From: Colius striatus
Taxonomy: Eukaryota > Chordata > Aves > Coliiformes > Coliidae
NCBI RefSeq assembly: GCF_028858725.1
Contig: NC_084772.1
Span: 18,205,548-18,269,547, forward strand
DNA length: 64,000 bases
Reading direction: 5' to 3'
Position numbers and translations under genes: made by a program. Numbering within the stretch: the stretch's first letter is position 1; every line of letters starts with the position of its first letter. The notes under the pieces were generated by a model. That model had not been told where the DNA came from. It saw nothing but the letters and a program-made list of their open reading frames with translations, and did no database searches. This document shows, one piece after another, positions 11,895-25,000 of this stretch.

Positions 11895-12697
11895 CAACTT
11901 TCAAATATGCTTCTGTAGATGTTGTTATGCTTTTACCACAATACAAACGTAATCACAAGACTGGATCTTTTTGCTGAAAAAGAGTCAAGATTAGAAAACT
12001 CCTTTAGGAAGACAGGAGATTAAGAAACACAACCTGCTCAAGTGTCAAACTGTAATCATTGCCCAATATTTACCTTGTTCTATACGTATAAAAGAAACCT
12101 AGAAACCTATTTTTAAATAAGCTTTATAAAAAATAAAATTCAACAAAACAGATTTCATCTCTCTTTTTCCATCTTATTTTTAGCACAGTAAAAAAGTCCA
12201 AAACATGCTTCTGTTGACTTTTTTCAATAGGGGGACAGCAAAGGTCTTAATTGTCCTAATAAAAAAAACCAAACAGTGATTTTCACAATAATAAAAAAAA
12301 AAAAACCAGTGAAAGCTGAACTGTCTTACTGTATTTGGCCAAAGTTCATCTTTACTCCAAATTCTTCTTTCAGATGTTATCATAAATTGTAAATAACACT
12401 GCTCTCCGTTGCATGTGCCATTTGATCTAGTTATGCACAACATTTAAAAAGACTGATGGGATTAGTGCCCTGCACACGAAAAGCTGCTGAGAGAGGAAAG
12501 GATGTATGACATCCATTAGATACATATCCACTCTGAAAAAGTGATTGTCATGTGGACGGTAGAAATTTCAATGAGAGCAGACTCAGATTTACAGATCTAT
12601 CCTTTGCATTAAACAGCAAAAACTGCCAACAACCTCCAGCTCATGTTACTGTACTTGGTAGGGAACATTTCCATTGGCTCCAGTCGCTCGGTTGACA

Positions 12698-12842
12698 TCA
12701 ATCCTGAGGCTTTAAGAACTTTTTCTTTGCTTTTTTGCTAGGTCTTATGTTACTATTCCCATCTTCATCTTCATCCTGGAGTACACGCTGATCTCTCTTT
12801 CTTAAGAATTTTTTCCCTATTGTTCCCACTAATGTTTCATAT
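12698..12842 (-). CDS. MPHOSPH6: MPHOSPH6 exon 5 (coding part)
   Basis: From a CTTCACAG acceptor to the TGA at 12698-12700. Encodes YETLVGTIGKKF, an acidic stretch, then a Lys-rich segment (SKKAKKK) that could serve as nuclear localisation signal, and the conserved FLKPQD terminus. Confidence 0.95.
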
Positions 12843-15800
12843 CTGTGAAGATAATAAAAGAGAAGTACAGCTTTTACCGAAACCAGAGAAGACTTCAATG
12901 GAGAAAATCATAAATCTAATCAACAATTTAAATGGTGTAGAAAAGTTCATTGTCAGAAGCTTAAGAAGCACAAGTACTATGTGATCACTTACTACATTAT
13001 TATTAATTTTGATGGTTTGGGTTTGTTAGCAATCTGGAACAAGGAGGGAATTAGCATGGAATACGTGGATGTCAAAGGGCAGAAGGCCCCTACAAGATAT
13101 TCTACCCAGAGATGTGATAGAGACTCCACTGAATACACACCAGAATTCCTGGAAATTCACTTTCTAAAGCACCATAACTATTAGGAGTTTTTGTTTGCTT
13201 TTTGGGTTTATTTTCCCACGCATAATGCAGTAACATATCATATTCTTAGCTAATATTGATTATGTCACAAAATATAACTTACCTTCTGGCCATTTCCTCA
13301 TCTGACACATCAGCTTCCATTTTATCTTCTACTTTTATTTCTTCTTCCTTGCACCTAGAGTTCATTTGGATCATTAACTTCTGAAAATGAAGAAAGAGAT
13401 ATCTTAAATGTGTAACCCTGACACAATGGCAACTATGCTGAAATTCACCAGTAGGAGTAACACAGGAAAAATAAGAATAAAATTTAATAATGATTTGCTG
13501 TTACTGTTCAGGCTAGAGCCTATTGTTATAAAAACTCCTGAAGAAAAGGCAACATGCCCGCTTGTTGCAAAGCCGAACTTAAGAGTTGGCCTCAGGGAAA
13601 AAAAGGCAACACAGGGAAAGGGTTTTTGGTGAACTGTACTATTTAAACCTCCTCAAAGGCATGCCAGACATCTTCAGGAGTCCAGAGAATTAGATGACAA
13701 TTTTTCATTGTGATGTTTAGCACATAGTCCTTGAGATGGTTTTAAGGAAAAAAACTTGAAAGGACTTCTGTAAAACAGCAGTAAAAACCATGAAACAACA
13801 TCAGGCCAAGTCAACAGCGAGAGCAGGTTCAATATAACTGAAAGAATCCCCCAGTAAATCACCTTGCATAGACTTTTGCATATCTCAGTCTTTACACCTT
13901 CATTGTCCTGCTTCAGTTCATGGTAACATTTTTATTACTATCTCTGTGTAGTTCTATCAGCATGAATTATGCCAGAAAGAAATTAAAGACCCTACTTCCC
14001 TCAATGTTTAATTTGGAACTTTAAACTCTTACTGACAGAAGTGTTGAATAAACATGGTTGAATATGTGTAGGACTGGACTCTAAATCAAATGGCAGGAGG
14101 AAAAGTAACCTATTGTTTTGTGGAGCAGTTTGCAGGACAGTTGCCTCATTTCCAGAGGGAAAATCTGCAGGAGTCATGATTTACTGACCATCGACACAAG
14201 GAGAAAAAGAAAGGTTCTATTTACCAGATGCTGCGTTTTGGTTTGAATGGTGGACTTCCTGGACATGGGATTTATGAATGGTGCTACAAGGCCAAAGAGC
14301 ATGCAGTGTGAACACTCAAATCCCCACCCAAGGGCTTCAATCCTAACGCGAGACCACCACAAATCAGAACGTTTGAAAGGTACCTCAATTTCTGGATTGA
14401 ATCCTTTGAAGGACATTCTGCCATAGAGTAGATCCTCACATGGCATAAAGCTTCTCTCTTCTATTATATAGCTCCTGCATGAAACCCCAAACCCAGCATT
14501 TTGTCAGACGGTGTGCTTTAAAATAATCCAATTAAACAAATGCAAAAAGCATTTGCTGTCATCCCCCCACATGAATAAACAAAACCACAATGTATTTTAA
14601 ACCATCAACTCCTTTCTGAAGCTTAATTGCTCTGATAAATCTTTCAATACAAGGAGCTTGGAGTGCAAAAGAATACTTTTTGCCAGTAAAGCTGAGCCAG
14701 TTCCACAAGCAAAATTAACTCTCCTGACAAAAAGCACTCTTTGTTGGTTTGATTCCACCTACATTAATGCCTCTGCCAGAATAAAAATATCACATAAATA
14801 TCACTCTCCAGGTGGCATTACTATACTAGCAAAAGCTTCTAATTAATTTTTCATTGTGATGTTAGACCTGGCATTAGTTGAGTCTGTCAGGATATAAAAC
14901 ACTGTGTAATTCTCTGTTCAGCAGAGAAAGACTTCCCCTTTCTCCCTCCTTTTTTTCCTCTTTTAATGAGCATGGAGTGAGAAAAGCAACATGACCCCGA
15001 GGCAGCCATAATACATGTGTTAGATGAAAGTACTTCCATGAACTGTTCCATCCCTCTTTTCCTCGCACCCACATTGCACCTCTTCCCCCATCCTCTTCAC
15101 CTCCCATGTAAAACCAACTTCTACGATCACAGGAATTCAGGCTGAAGAGATCAAGTTCATTCTCCTTCCTCAAGGCAGGATCAGTTATACATGTACCATG
15201 AACAGTAGAGGTCCACCTAACCTGTCCTCAAAAGACTTCCAATGATGAAGAAGTCAGTGTCTCCTTAGGCAACTATTCCAGTGCTTCAATGGCCTTATTG
15301 TCAGAAAAATTCTCCCAATGTTCGGCTTAAACATTCCTTGCTGCAACCAAAGCTCAAATACCTTTTTGTCATATCCACCAACAGGAATGGAAAATAGTTT
15401 ATCAATGATTTGATTCAACTACAGTTAATTCCTTGGATCCCAGCTTTTAAAAAATTACTTATGCTCTCCCCCAACAGAATTTTTTGTCCTCTTTTGAAAG
15501 GATAAAAGTCAGGCAATTTTAAAAGTAGTTCTCTTGCTATTTAAAGCACCTTTCTAAGTAGCAGGAATGGACATTTTCCTGCTTATTAGCTAAGCTTTCC
15601 TTTATTTTTGCCATCATCTCTCCTATTTCAAAAACAGGATTTGAAGTGGGCTGGACTCAAGAAGACAGAACTGCCCTGAATGGACCTGTAACTGTGTGAC
15701 TGGAGCTGAATTTACTTACACAGGGTTTCAAACCTCTTTTTTCAAATGAGGGCAAAAAACAGCAATGAATGAATTGGTCTCTGCCTGAAAGAAACTAATT

Positions 15801-18800
15801 ACATGCATCTAGAAGAATGTGGGAATGAAAGAAAACAACGCACACAAGAAATGAAAGTAGGTCAAATTGCACTAGGCAACCTTGAGAATGTCCCTAAAAA
15901 TAAGTAATAAAAAGGCTGTAATGCCAGTCTGTCTCTGGTTTTGCTTCTGTTAATCAGTTATTAATGTTACTTCCTTTATAGGAAAAAATATGCACATTCT
16001 GTGCTGACTCCACAGCAATGCAATGATAAAAAGTACAAAAGAGTACAAGCTTACTCTTTCTCCTTCAGGTCTGGTAAATCAAGGTACCAGTGTTCTTCAC
16101 TGATTATTTTCTTCTCTTCTTCTTCTAGTTGTTTTTTAGTTTGTGAATCCAAACCCCTTTGCATGAACTAAAAACAAAGACACATAAACACACAGCTTCA
16201 GTTTTTTGCATCACTAGTATGTTCTGAACATGCAACATGATTTAGGTCCCAGCTAAAATGGGCTTGGCTGGGGGTAAAGCCCAGGAAGACTTCATAAAAC
16301 ACTTCCCTCCTACAACAAGAACCCTTCTTTAAAATATATAGGCAATATAGATGTGTAAATGTATGTATTATATACATCTCACACATCTTTCCAGTCTTTA
16401 CAAAATGCCTAAGCAAACCAAACCAAACTCTGAAGTAAAAGCCAATATAGTGCTAGTGTCCTATTTTCTATTTCTATTTCCATCCAGTGTACAAGATCTT
16501 TAATAAAGAAAAATTGACTTTTATTCTCTGAGTCAATCCAAAACATGTCAAAGCTTTCCAATTAAAATTATGGTATCTTCTTAAGGAAAATAAGTGAATC
16601 TATCATGTGGAAAACCATATTGCTCAATGAAATTGGTTAGCCAGTGAGAAATCTCAACAGGAGAAATTCTACTACAAGCACCCAATTAAATAATCATTTC
16701 ACATTACATTTTAAAGATTATGTTCCTGAAGATTACTACAGGAATAACTGGATAAAAAAATACGTGTAAATGTATTTTTAAAAACATAAATACATGTGGA
16801 TGAATTAAAAATACACATACCCTGTGTTTACCACAATGAGTAAGTCAGTAGCTAAATGGTTATTTGGATTTGTTTCCCCAAGATAGGGGACCTGAATGAA
16901 ATGGTGCAAGATCTAAAATCTTGAGCCATCCTTTGACATCAAGCAGTGAGCACATGTGTTCCTGCACTTAGTGCAAATGGCCTTCACAATACTATCACTG
17001 ACCACGTATCATCTTTATGTGCCACTTCACCAGCTTGCTGAATTGCAATAACACATCTTATCAGTACCTGTGGAGGCAGCTGCTAAAGGATTAATTAAAG
17101 AATTTGTAAACAAGATCTGCTAAAGGAAAGCGCTAAATACAAGATCTGTGCATGACCTTTTCAAAACCTACTCATCTCTTCAAAGCCGGTTACTATTGGC
17201 CAGACTGTAAACCTGCAAATGTCACGGCAGCACAGTTCACAGGCTGGCTCTCCACAGCCTTCTAAGAAAGAAAACCTAAAAACTGTCTTTTGAAATCTCC
17301 AGGAGGTTAATAAACTGCCAAACAACAAGAGCAGAAATTTCACTTTAAAAGAGAATATTATATACAAATAAGAAAAAATGACGCTGCTGCCATTCAGGTT
17401 ATGGAAGTCTTACTCAGCCATATGCCACTGGCTAACTAAGCTCAGCAGCTATTCCCTTTTCCAAGAGGCAAGTTGTGTTCCCTTCCTTCTGTGCAAGAGT
17501 TTTGGTCTTTCATCAGCAACATCTGGTAATAGGGGTAAATATTCTTACTGTAGCAGAGTACACTTTAGTGAAAGATTGAACTCAAGTCAGCTGAACTCCT
17601 TTCAGCCAGTAGCCGAAATACAGTTCTGCATAAATAAGTGGGGGTTAAATAAATCACCACAAGCAAGAAGCCACAAAGGCCTCACTACATTCAGTTATAA
17701 AAATTCAATGGATATTAACATTTAAAAAACCCCAAACTAATGGCAACTCAACTTTTACTGGTTGTTTTCCAGCAATAAAGAATCAATCATGGGATGTACT
17801 CCACTGAATTAGGTGGTGTTGTACATGACATGAAGCACAACACATCAGTCAGTAAGCAGAGACTAATTTCACATTGGTCTTGACATGACAGTTACAATTT
17901 CAAAGGTAACATACATGCAATGATGTTACTAACAGCCCTGGCATTGATGAGCTGGGAAAGGCTGGTAACATTGCTATTTAGGATAGCTGTTACATCAGCC
18001 ATCAGTGTAAACAGACAAAAAAGTGGACACAATAGAAGATACCTTTTTTTTCCCCCCAATCCAAATTAAAAGCCCCTCCAAATGAGGCAAACAACAGTAA
18101 TATTTTAATTTCAACGTGTGTGTCTGTGGTGGGGAAAACAATCTCATTTTTATTGACAATAAGCAACTTAAGCACAAAGCAACAAGGTGGAATGAAAAGC
18201 CTCTCAAATGGTGCCTGGAAGTTAGCTCTTGCCAGAGTGAGGCTTTCGCTGCCACTGTGAAGTTGCTTTCCTAGATCAAACCCTCCAGCATCCTAGCTTA
18301 TAAGCCCCATAACCTCCCTGAGACCTTTTGCCAGCGTTTAAGCAGTCTAGTACTCGGTGACAACTCTGAAATCGCCTCTTGCCGGCGAAGTTGGAAGGGA
18401 GAACCACAGAATGCTGCGGGGAACGGGCATGACAAATACGGGCAGGCGCTGCGTGGCCACGTGTAGACACAGAATGCCTCAAGCCAGGCAAGGGGCTCCT
18501 CAGCTTTACCCAGGAGATGCGCCCGCCCTTCGCAGCACAGCTCGGCCCGGCACAAGCCACTGCACCCGTGCCGGACACGGACACTGGCGGCCACCACCGC
18601 CGTCTGCCCCTGCCTCAGGGCTCCGGGCCCGCAGCTCCCCGGCGGCCGCGGGACGCAGCTCCCAGCGCCGCCGCACACCGGGCCCGGCCGCTCTCTCCTC
18701 AGCCTTCCGCGGACCGGGCCTCGGGCACAGCATCCCCCTCCCCTCCTCGCCCCGTTCCCCGGGCCCCGCCGACGCCCCTCGCTTCACCTTCATGCGCAGC

Positions 18801-18838
18801 AGGTTTTTAGACAGCTTCGTCTTCACCTCCCCGGCCAT
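12698..18838 (-). CDS. MPHOSPH6: M-phase phosphoprotein 6, five coding exons (joined)
   Basis: MPHOSPH6 (MPP6) is a small basic nuclear and nucleolar RNA-binding protein that tethers the helicase MTR4 to the RNA exosome and is needed for 3' maturation of 5.8S rRNA (established for the human protein). Five exons join cleanly: 18788-18838, 16055-16167, 14384-14474, 13283-13380, 12698-12842. They total 498 nt, 165 residues plus stop, against 160 in human. All introns are GT-AG with phases 0, 2, 0, 2. Landmarks recognised in order: the KTKLSKNLLRMKFMQRGLDS start, the Glu-rich helix and HWYLDLP, CEDLLYGRMSF.GFNPE, the DVSDEEMARRYETLVGTIGKKF core, and the Lys-rich end KKFLKPQD. The start sits in a CCGGCCACCATGGCC Kozak context within a CpG island. 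The gene is convergent with the NAT pair. Confidence 0.97.
12843..13282 (-). other. MPHOSPH6: MPHOSPH6 intron 4
   Basis: 440 bases, GT-AG, the shortest intron; nothing else recognised. Confidence 0.8.
13283..13380 (-). CDS. MPHOSPH6: MPHOSPH6 exon 4
   Basis: 98 nt between a TTTTCAG acceptor and a GTAAGT donor. Encodes KLMIQMN, a charged linker that differs from human, then the conserved DVSDEEMAR. It ends in phase 2, splitting the second Arg. Confidence 0.94.
13381..14383 (-). other. MPHOSPH6: MPHOSPH6 intron 3
   Basis: 1.0 kb, GT-AG, unique sequence with no recognised element. Confidence 0.8.
14384..14474 (-). CDS. MPHOSPH6: MPHOSPH6 exon 3
   Basis: 91 nt between a TGCAG acceptor and a GTACCT donor. 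The first base completes the Glu codon from exon 2. Reads SYIIEERSFMPCEDLLYGRM, then a Gly-Phe-Asn-Pro motif, ending Glu-Ile-Glu in phase 0. Confidence 0.93.
14475..16054 (-). other. MPHOSPH6: MPHOSPH6 intron 2
   Basis: 1.6 kb, GT-AG. Holds one degenerate CR1-like fragment near 15.2-15.4 kb; otherwise unique. Confidence 0.8.
15190..15420 (-). repeat. Old, degenerate CR1-type LINE fragment
   Basis: Read on the - strand it follows the 3' part of ancient CR1 copies: a block equivalent to the 'aggaatttcttcc...ctggaa...' section, here as TCTCCTTAGGCAACTATTCC and following words on + strand. Similarity is patchy, so this is an old insertion. It lies in MPHOSPH6 intron 2 in the sense direction. The assignment is by memory of the consensus. 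Confidence 0.55.
16055..16167 (-). CDS. MPHOSPH6: MPHOSPH6 exon 2
   Basis: 113 nt from a TAG acceptor to a GTAAGC donor. Begins FMQRGLDS, then a Lys/Glu-rich helix, IISEEHWYLDLPDLKEK, and ends in phase 2 with two bases of a Glu codon. These are the most conserved family residues in the N-terminal half. Confidence 0.95.
16168..18787 (-). other. MPHOSPH6: MPHOSPH6 intron 1
   Basis: 2.6 kb, GT-AG, the largest intron. Its 5' part lies in the CpG island, where the GC-rich composition gives long but meaningless open frames on both strands. The rest is unique AT-rich DNA. Confidence 0.8.
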
Positions 18839-19045
18839 GGTGGCCGGCGCTGTCCGCTAGGCCGCACTGGATCCCCGCGCTTGCGTAGCGCCGCGGCCGC
18901 GCACGCCGGAGGAGGAGCGGCCGGAGGCGGCGGCGCGGCTCCACCCTCCGCGTCCGGGGCGCGGCCGCGGGGACAGGCAACTGCCCAGAGCCGGAATATC
19001 AGCGGGGAGTGCATGGGCTGGGGGCTGCGCGCCGGGTGCAAAAGC
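18370..19045 (-). promoter_or_regulatory. MPHOSPH6: CpG island promoter of MPHOSPH6
   Basis: An abrupt GC-rich, CpG-dense block in otherwise AT-rich DNA, centred on the first coding exon. Upstream of the ATG it holds an NRF1-like GCGCTTGCGTAGCGC element (around 18877-18891) and an ETS-type CCGGAA (18991-18996). No TATA box is evident, as expected for a housekeeping gene. The transcription start is probably 20-80 bases upstream of the ATG. Edges are by eye. Confidence 0.85.
18788..18838 (-). CDS. MPHOSPH6: MPHOSPH6 exon 1 (coding part)
   Basis: Encodes 17 residues ending LLRMK. The 5' splice site is AAG|GTGAAG, phase 0. The ATG at 18836-18838 has an optimal Kozak context. Reading on past the splice site gives a frame unlike the family, confirming the boundary. 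Confidence 0.95.
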
Positions 19046-22000
19046 AGCGTTAAACAGCCCCCAGAATTTTCCCTTTGTAGGGGTGGTTGTGTGGGTGACT
19101 GGGATTAGGAGAGAAATCTGACTCAGTGTGAAATGGTAAATTAGTAAGGGAACCTGAGATTTCTTAGCAGCTGTAGAGTGCTGCCGGCTTATGGTTTCAT
19201 CTGTAATGTTTTGCTCTTTCAAAGAGAGAAGGAAAGAGAGAATAAAATCTATCCTGTATTGACATTTGAAGGCTGCTTGACTTGTTTAATTTTCATTTTT
19301 TTAAAAATCAACACTGACTTGCAAAACAAAAAATAAATCACAGAATGGTGAAATGTGATTAAAACTGGAAAGCACATAAATGCGAAGATATTACAAAAAG
19401 CTTTGTTAGTCCTGAATCGTGATCTTTGAATTCAGTCTTGGCAGTTCAGTCTTTGGGCTCTCAGGCTGGTAGCTGAGAAGGAAATTCTGATAGGAAATTG
19501 TTAGCGGACTCCCAGTCATGAGCAGGTACCACAATTTCTGTATATATCCTCATAAATCAGGTTTCTGTTGCCTGTTTTGACATTCAGCACATAAACTAGG
19601 TGATAAAGCAATAAGAGTGAGGGTTCAGTGTTCAAAACTTTGATGAACTGATGTGTTCCAAAAGACAATCTTAAGGAGAAAAGTTCCTGTATATGCAAGA
19701 TATGGGCCAAAGCTTGAGGAACTCTTTAAAGATTTATGCCCTAATAGAGTCCACAAAAACATATAATGAAGGGCAAAACCTGATTGCAGTGGGAGAAAGA
19801 AATATCCACATGCAGGCATCCTGATAGTTAAGCTCAGTGGGTTAAAATGACCACAAACCTTAATGAAGCTTAGCCACAACCATTTCAAGGCAAAGTCATA
19901 ACTGCATGGAAATACTAAATTTCCACCTAGGAAAGGCACCTTCGTTTCCAGGCTCTGGAAATGAGTTGAAGCTGCTTTGAAATTCAAGGCCCCGGTAACA
20001 AAGTGTCTTTGTGAGTGTGGGAACTGTCCCACTTCGTTTGCCCCCACCATGTTTAGCTCCTTTTCCATTCACTTTCTCATTAATAGCTATCAACCCTTCC
20101 CAACAAAAGAAAGCTGGGAAGAAATTTGCAGTTTTGTGAATGCAAATGTTCATCAAAGAATGAATGGACTTGAATCTGAGCAAACAAACCAATTGGGGAA
20201 AACTCTTAATTAATATAATGGCATGGCCCAGCCATAATCTGACCGTTTTTGGTGTTGTTTTCTATTTGCTGTGCATTCTAATGATGTGTTTGCTTTTTGT
20301 TGATCATTGCAAATCAAAGCCCCATGTTTAATTGCATGGCCTTCAATGTCACTCAGGGCTTTTCCTGAGCAGTTTCAGTTAAAGTCCAAGAACATTCTTC
20401 GAATGTTTCCTACTAAATACAATGCTACACACTCATCAGCACTTCTCCAGCCACTGAGCTATGGCAGTGCCCGCCTTTGCTTGGTGCCCTTTGCTGATCC
20501 TGTCCCCCTGTCCTGCCCGCAGATCAACCCAGCTCAGCGATTCCTGCAGCCCCTCCTTTGGCAGACTGCTTACAGCCTTTTTTTGTGTGTGGCTGCTGCA
20601 CGGATCAGCTGCCCGATACCTTTGATGTGAAGGAGCGTGATAGCACCAGCTCTTTAATCTGTGGAAGATGAGTCTAATAATTTACAATGCCATGCAGCGC
20701 CTAACTGGGAGGGAGGTGGCATAAAGGGATTTTCAACCTGTCTAACCATGAGGGTTATTCATGGTTCTCCGTGGTGAGTGAGAGCTCAGAATCCACAGCC
20801 TCAGCCCCATTGCACCCCTTGGCTTGATGCCGAAACCACGGGCTTGCAAGGAGATGCTGCCACTGTTTGTCGTGTGTATCGGCACATCAGCTGAAAACCC
20901 TCCTTAGCACAGGGGGGGAGAAGTGTTTTGCAGTAAAGGCAGTGCAGGCTGTGTGATGTTTGTTTAGAAAAGTGGAGATTGTAAAAAGGCTGCCACAGAA
21001 TTTGATCTATTTTGGCAGTAAAAAAGTCCGAAGGAGATTTTTGGATTACATCTCCCGTCGCCTCAGTTGGATGGGGAGGTTATAGATAACAGTCAGCTGC
21101 CTCGTGGACCAGATTATACTCTCTGATAAATCTGAAAACACTCCACTGATTATAGGAGAAATCTTTATGATTTACCAGTGGTGGTGGAAGTAAGTCAGAG
21201 AAGAATCCAGCTCTGTAAATACACCTGCTTGTGAGGCAGAGCAGGAATGAGGGGAGCGAGGCAGGAGAGATGCTCTGTTTCAAGAAGAATCGAGGGGTAC
21301 TGTAAATGACAATTAGAGTCCTCTCCCACAGCTCTGACAGCTGTATGGCAACCCCGCTTGCAACCTGGAAATCCATTTCTTTTTCGAAACAAAAAATGCT
21401 CTGGAAAATAACTGAGGGGAAAGGAGCTCCATCTCATCAAAGATTGCACATTAAACAAACAGATAAAAGATTTTTCTTCCTAGGAAATGTGGTCCCTTCT
21501 CCCTCTAGTAATTACAGAAGTAAAATCAAAGCTGTCATTAACATTATTTAAGAAGTAATCTCTCTTCGAGCAACACAAGTGACAGCTGTGAGCTAATTTC
21601 CCACCAATGGGATCTAATTTGAGGGAACTCGATTACTTTTTCTGTAACCTTTTATTTATTCATGTTCTTGCAGTGTTGTGATTGTAAAAACGAGTGTCTC
21701 AAACCTTACACCAGCCTACCCATTGACTCGATTTTTTATGAGCTGTCTGAATTCTGAAGCAGCTTTTTCCATCTCTCAGAATACTCAAAGCCTTTACCCC
21801 TCCCCCCCCGCAAATGTAAAAATTCTCACAGTATGACAGGTGAGTCATTAATTTGTGTCAAACTCCTCCACTGTGTTTTAAGTAAGGATATTACGTGTTC
21901 TTCTCCATGAATGAGGAAAAGAAAATGAGAAGTAGAGCTGCTGGAGATCTGTTTGCAAACGTGAAAGGAAGGTGTGAAGTGCTGGGCGGGATCAGAAAGG

Positions 22001-25000
22001 CAGTTTGTACCCTGTGCTCCATACAGAAATAGTATGAAATTCTCCAAGTGCTAGAGAGGAGTGGCTTTGAAGTGGGGGACTCGCTTTTTATCTCTCTTGC
22101 TCCCCCTGAGCTCTGAGCCGCTCATGCCTGCAGTGTATTAACAACTGCTGAGGTCCTAGGTGAGGGGATTTTGTTACAATATTCATTACCCTTTGATGCA
22201 TGTGTGCAACCCGCTGGCCAGCCTGCATTGCTCAGCCACTTTCTACCTAATCCATGGAGAATATGGGTTAGCTACAGCTTCAGTGTAGCGCCTGTCAGCT
22301 CAGACTGTACTGACTCATCCTCCTAGCTTTTGAAGTCCTCTTTTCTGGCATTGGCAACAGTTGAGGTGGCAGCTGGCACCTGCGGTGTTTTAAATCCCTG
22401 CCCGGTCTTCCTTGGTTGACCCCAAAGTTTCTTGTGGATGGGAAACAATACGGATAGAATGAAGCAGAAGCCAAACTCCTGTAATTTGGGTGACACAGAT
22501 CTGTAAGCACAGTTTCTGTTGCTGATGCTTTCCGTTTAATAGCCTGATGTGGTTCACAATTTATGCAGCGTGGAAGGTGAGCTTGAAAAATATGCTCCTA
22601 GCAAAATAAAGTTACAAAATCTCCAGTGCAACCCAAATGTGTCTTTGGAGAAAAGTGCCTGTTGTCAGGTTGGGAGAAGACAATTCATTCTGAGTGCTTT
22701 TGGCTGTCCTGGTGGCAGGGTGACCTTTTTGTGAACAAATACAGCAATTCCTTTTTGATTACAGAAAGAAGCGGCTTCATAATGGCAGCTCCCTATCTTC
22801 TGCCATCACCTAAAGTGGTGGGGGGAATACACACCAGTCTGTCATTCCGCTGGCATGTGGACAAGCCTAAAAATTTGACCCTGTGTTGCAATGATTTGTT
22901 ATATCCCAGTGCTGGGAGTCAGTGCAGAGAGAATGACTGAAGAACAATGTGAAGCATCCTTCCCTTTGCTTTCCTTTAAAAGACTGGAGGCTTTTAAGTT
23001 TTGAGATTTGCTGGAATCACAATTAAAAGAGAAAAGGAAAATATCACCTTTCGTTTGTTAACTATAAAAATGCAATCCAACAGTGCTGCTGGTGCTTTGC
23101 TATTTCCCAGGTCAATAAATGCCTCCCTTGACTTTAATAAACATTGATGCTGCAGGCTTGTTCTACAGTGATTGAACCTTTTTATAGCTTCAACCACTCA
23201 CATTGCATGAAAACCTGAAGAAATTTTTCCCCCTTTTTCTTGTTTTTTTTTCTTTTTCAGGAGGGTTGGTTCTGATTGATTAAATTGTCATTTTCTGAGT
23301 TAGTTGCTGAATTATAACTTGGCATTTTTAACTGTGTGATTTGTTTAAAGAGACAGCTTTTTGATATAGCAAACCAGCTGAGAATTTTTAAGCAGCAAGA
23401 GGAAATTTTACTCACTTTGTTCTCAGCCTTTCATCACTGCCTGACAAAAATACTACTGAAAACAATGTAGAGGCTTATGATATGAGAAGAAATACTTAGA
23501 TACTCACTCATTTCTTCTTTATTGCATCGTGGGACTGATCTGTGCAGTATTATATTGCTTTCGATTAGTAGTCAGACACCTTGTTGTTAACAAGTCTATC
23601 TTTCCAAGGAGAAGGAAGTGGAGGGGGAATTAGACACATAAATGTGAGTACTGCCCAAGGTGATATTAAGAATAAGTGGCAGAACTGTGCTTTGGACCAA
23701 TGGATTCATCTCTAAATATGCACAGTGGATTTCTTTGCACCAGAACGATGGGCTCTGAACACACCAAAGTCAAATCATTGCAAGGTTTTCACCTAAATCC
23801 AGACTGGGCCTGGTTCAAAGGGATAAAGACCTTGTGATTCTTTAGAAACTGAGAGAATCACATCCATGTGATGATGCATTCCTGTATTTTTTTTCATTTA
23901 ACCAGCTGCCATATTCCCTCTCTGTGGATAGCTACTTGGTTTCAAGGTCTGATTTCTTTCTTCCCCTCCTCCTGATTTAAATCTGCATTGAAGACAGTAA
24001 AGCTGAAGTAAATGAGACTCACTTAGAAAACATGTGTGTTCAGAATGTGTTTGGAAAGAAAAGCTAACAAAACTGTCTTGTAGCACATAGCAGGATGTCT
24101 TTTGCTTTTGATTTACAGCACCTGTAGGGGAAATGGAATAATCTAATGGTCTGAATATGGGAGATCTTACATTTGTTCACTGCAGTGTTATCCTGGTCAG
24201 ACTCTGAAACAGTGCTTAGCAGTGGGAGTCTCAGATTATCAATATGAAATACTGAAGTCCAATTATACCTCTGCTTGTACACTTTCTCTTCTCTGGCCAT
24301 TTCAGCTTCTGCTCTGAAATAATAACTTATGACACTGCAAAGCTGAATTTCAGCAGTGAATTATGTCCCTGGCCTCTAAATTTAATTGCATGATACTGCA
24401 ACTAACCCACTATCCATCTCAGTCCCTTGAATTCTTTGTACCTCTTTTCCTCTGTTACTGTACTATTCATTCAAGACCTTTAAAAAGTGAAAAATACATG
24501 CCCAGGAAGAAGGTGAATTGTGAAATGAACATTTAAACTTCTTACCCACTGCCAGTTCCTGAAGATCTTTCACTAAAAAGATGGGGATAGAGTTCACCAA
24601 CATAGGGGTCAGGATGAAGTGCTGCAGGCTATGGCTGTTTTCTTGCAGTTCTGCTGGTGCTGGTTACCTGAAAGAGGGGTCAGGAGGAGCCTTTTCAAGC
24701 ACTAGTTTGGATATGATCCAGCCAGGCACTTTACAAGATGTCCATTTTCCTCCTGTAGTGCCAACAAAAGGTGACTACTGGAAACGGAGCCAGGGCAGAT
24801 GACAGATTAGTGCTGTGATGCAGCATGGCAAACCTGACGTTCCTAACACCTCTGTTTTAATCAGCTGAATATTTCACAGCAAGGTGTTGATGCATGAGCA
24901 AACTTTTAACGACAAAAGCAAAAAGTAAAGTATTCTTCTGGAATTATTGTAAATACACTATGATAACACTTTTAGGAGAGTTGCTCATGTTCATTTCAAT

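Noticed and set aside
18276-18860. Several overlapping 97-167 codon open frames on both strands
   Set aside because: They come from the CpG island, where stop codons are rare. The true signal here is the 51-nt first coding exon of MPHOSPH6.
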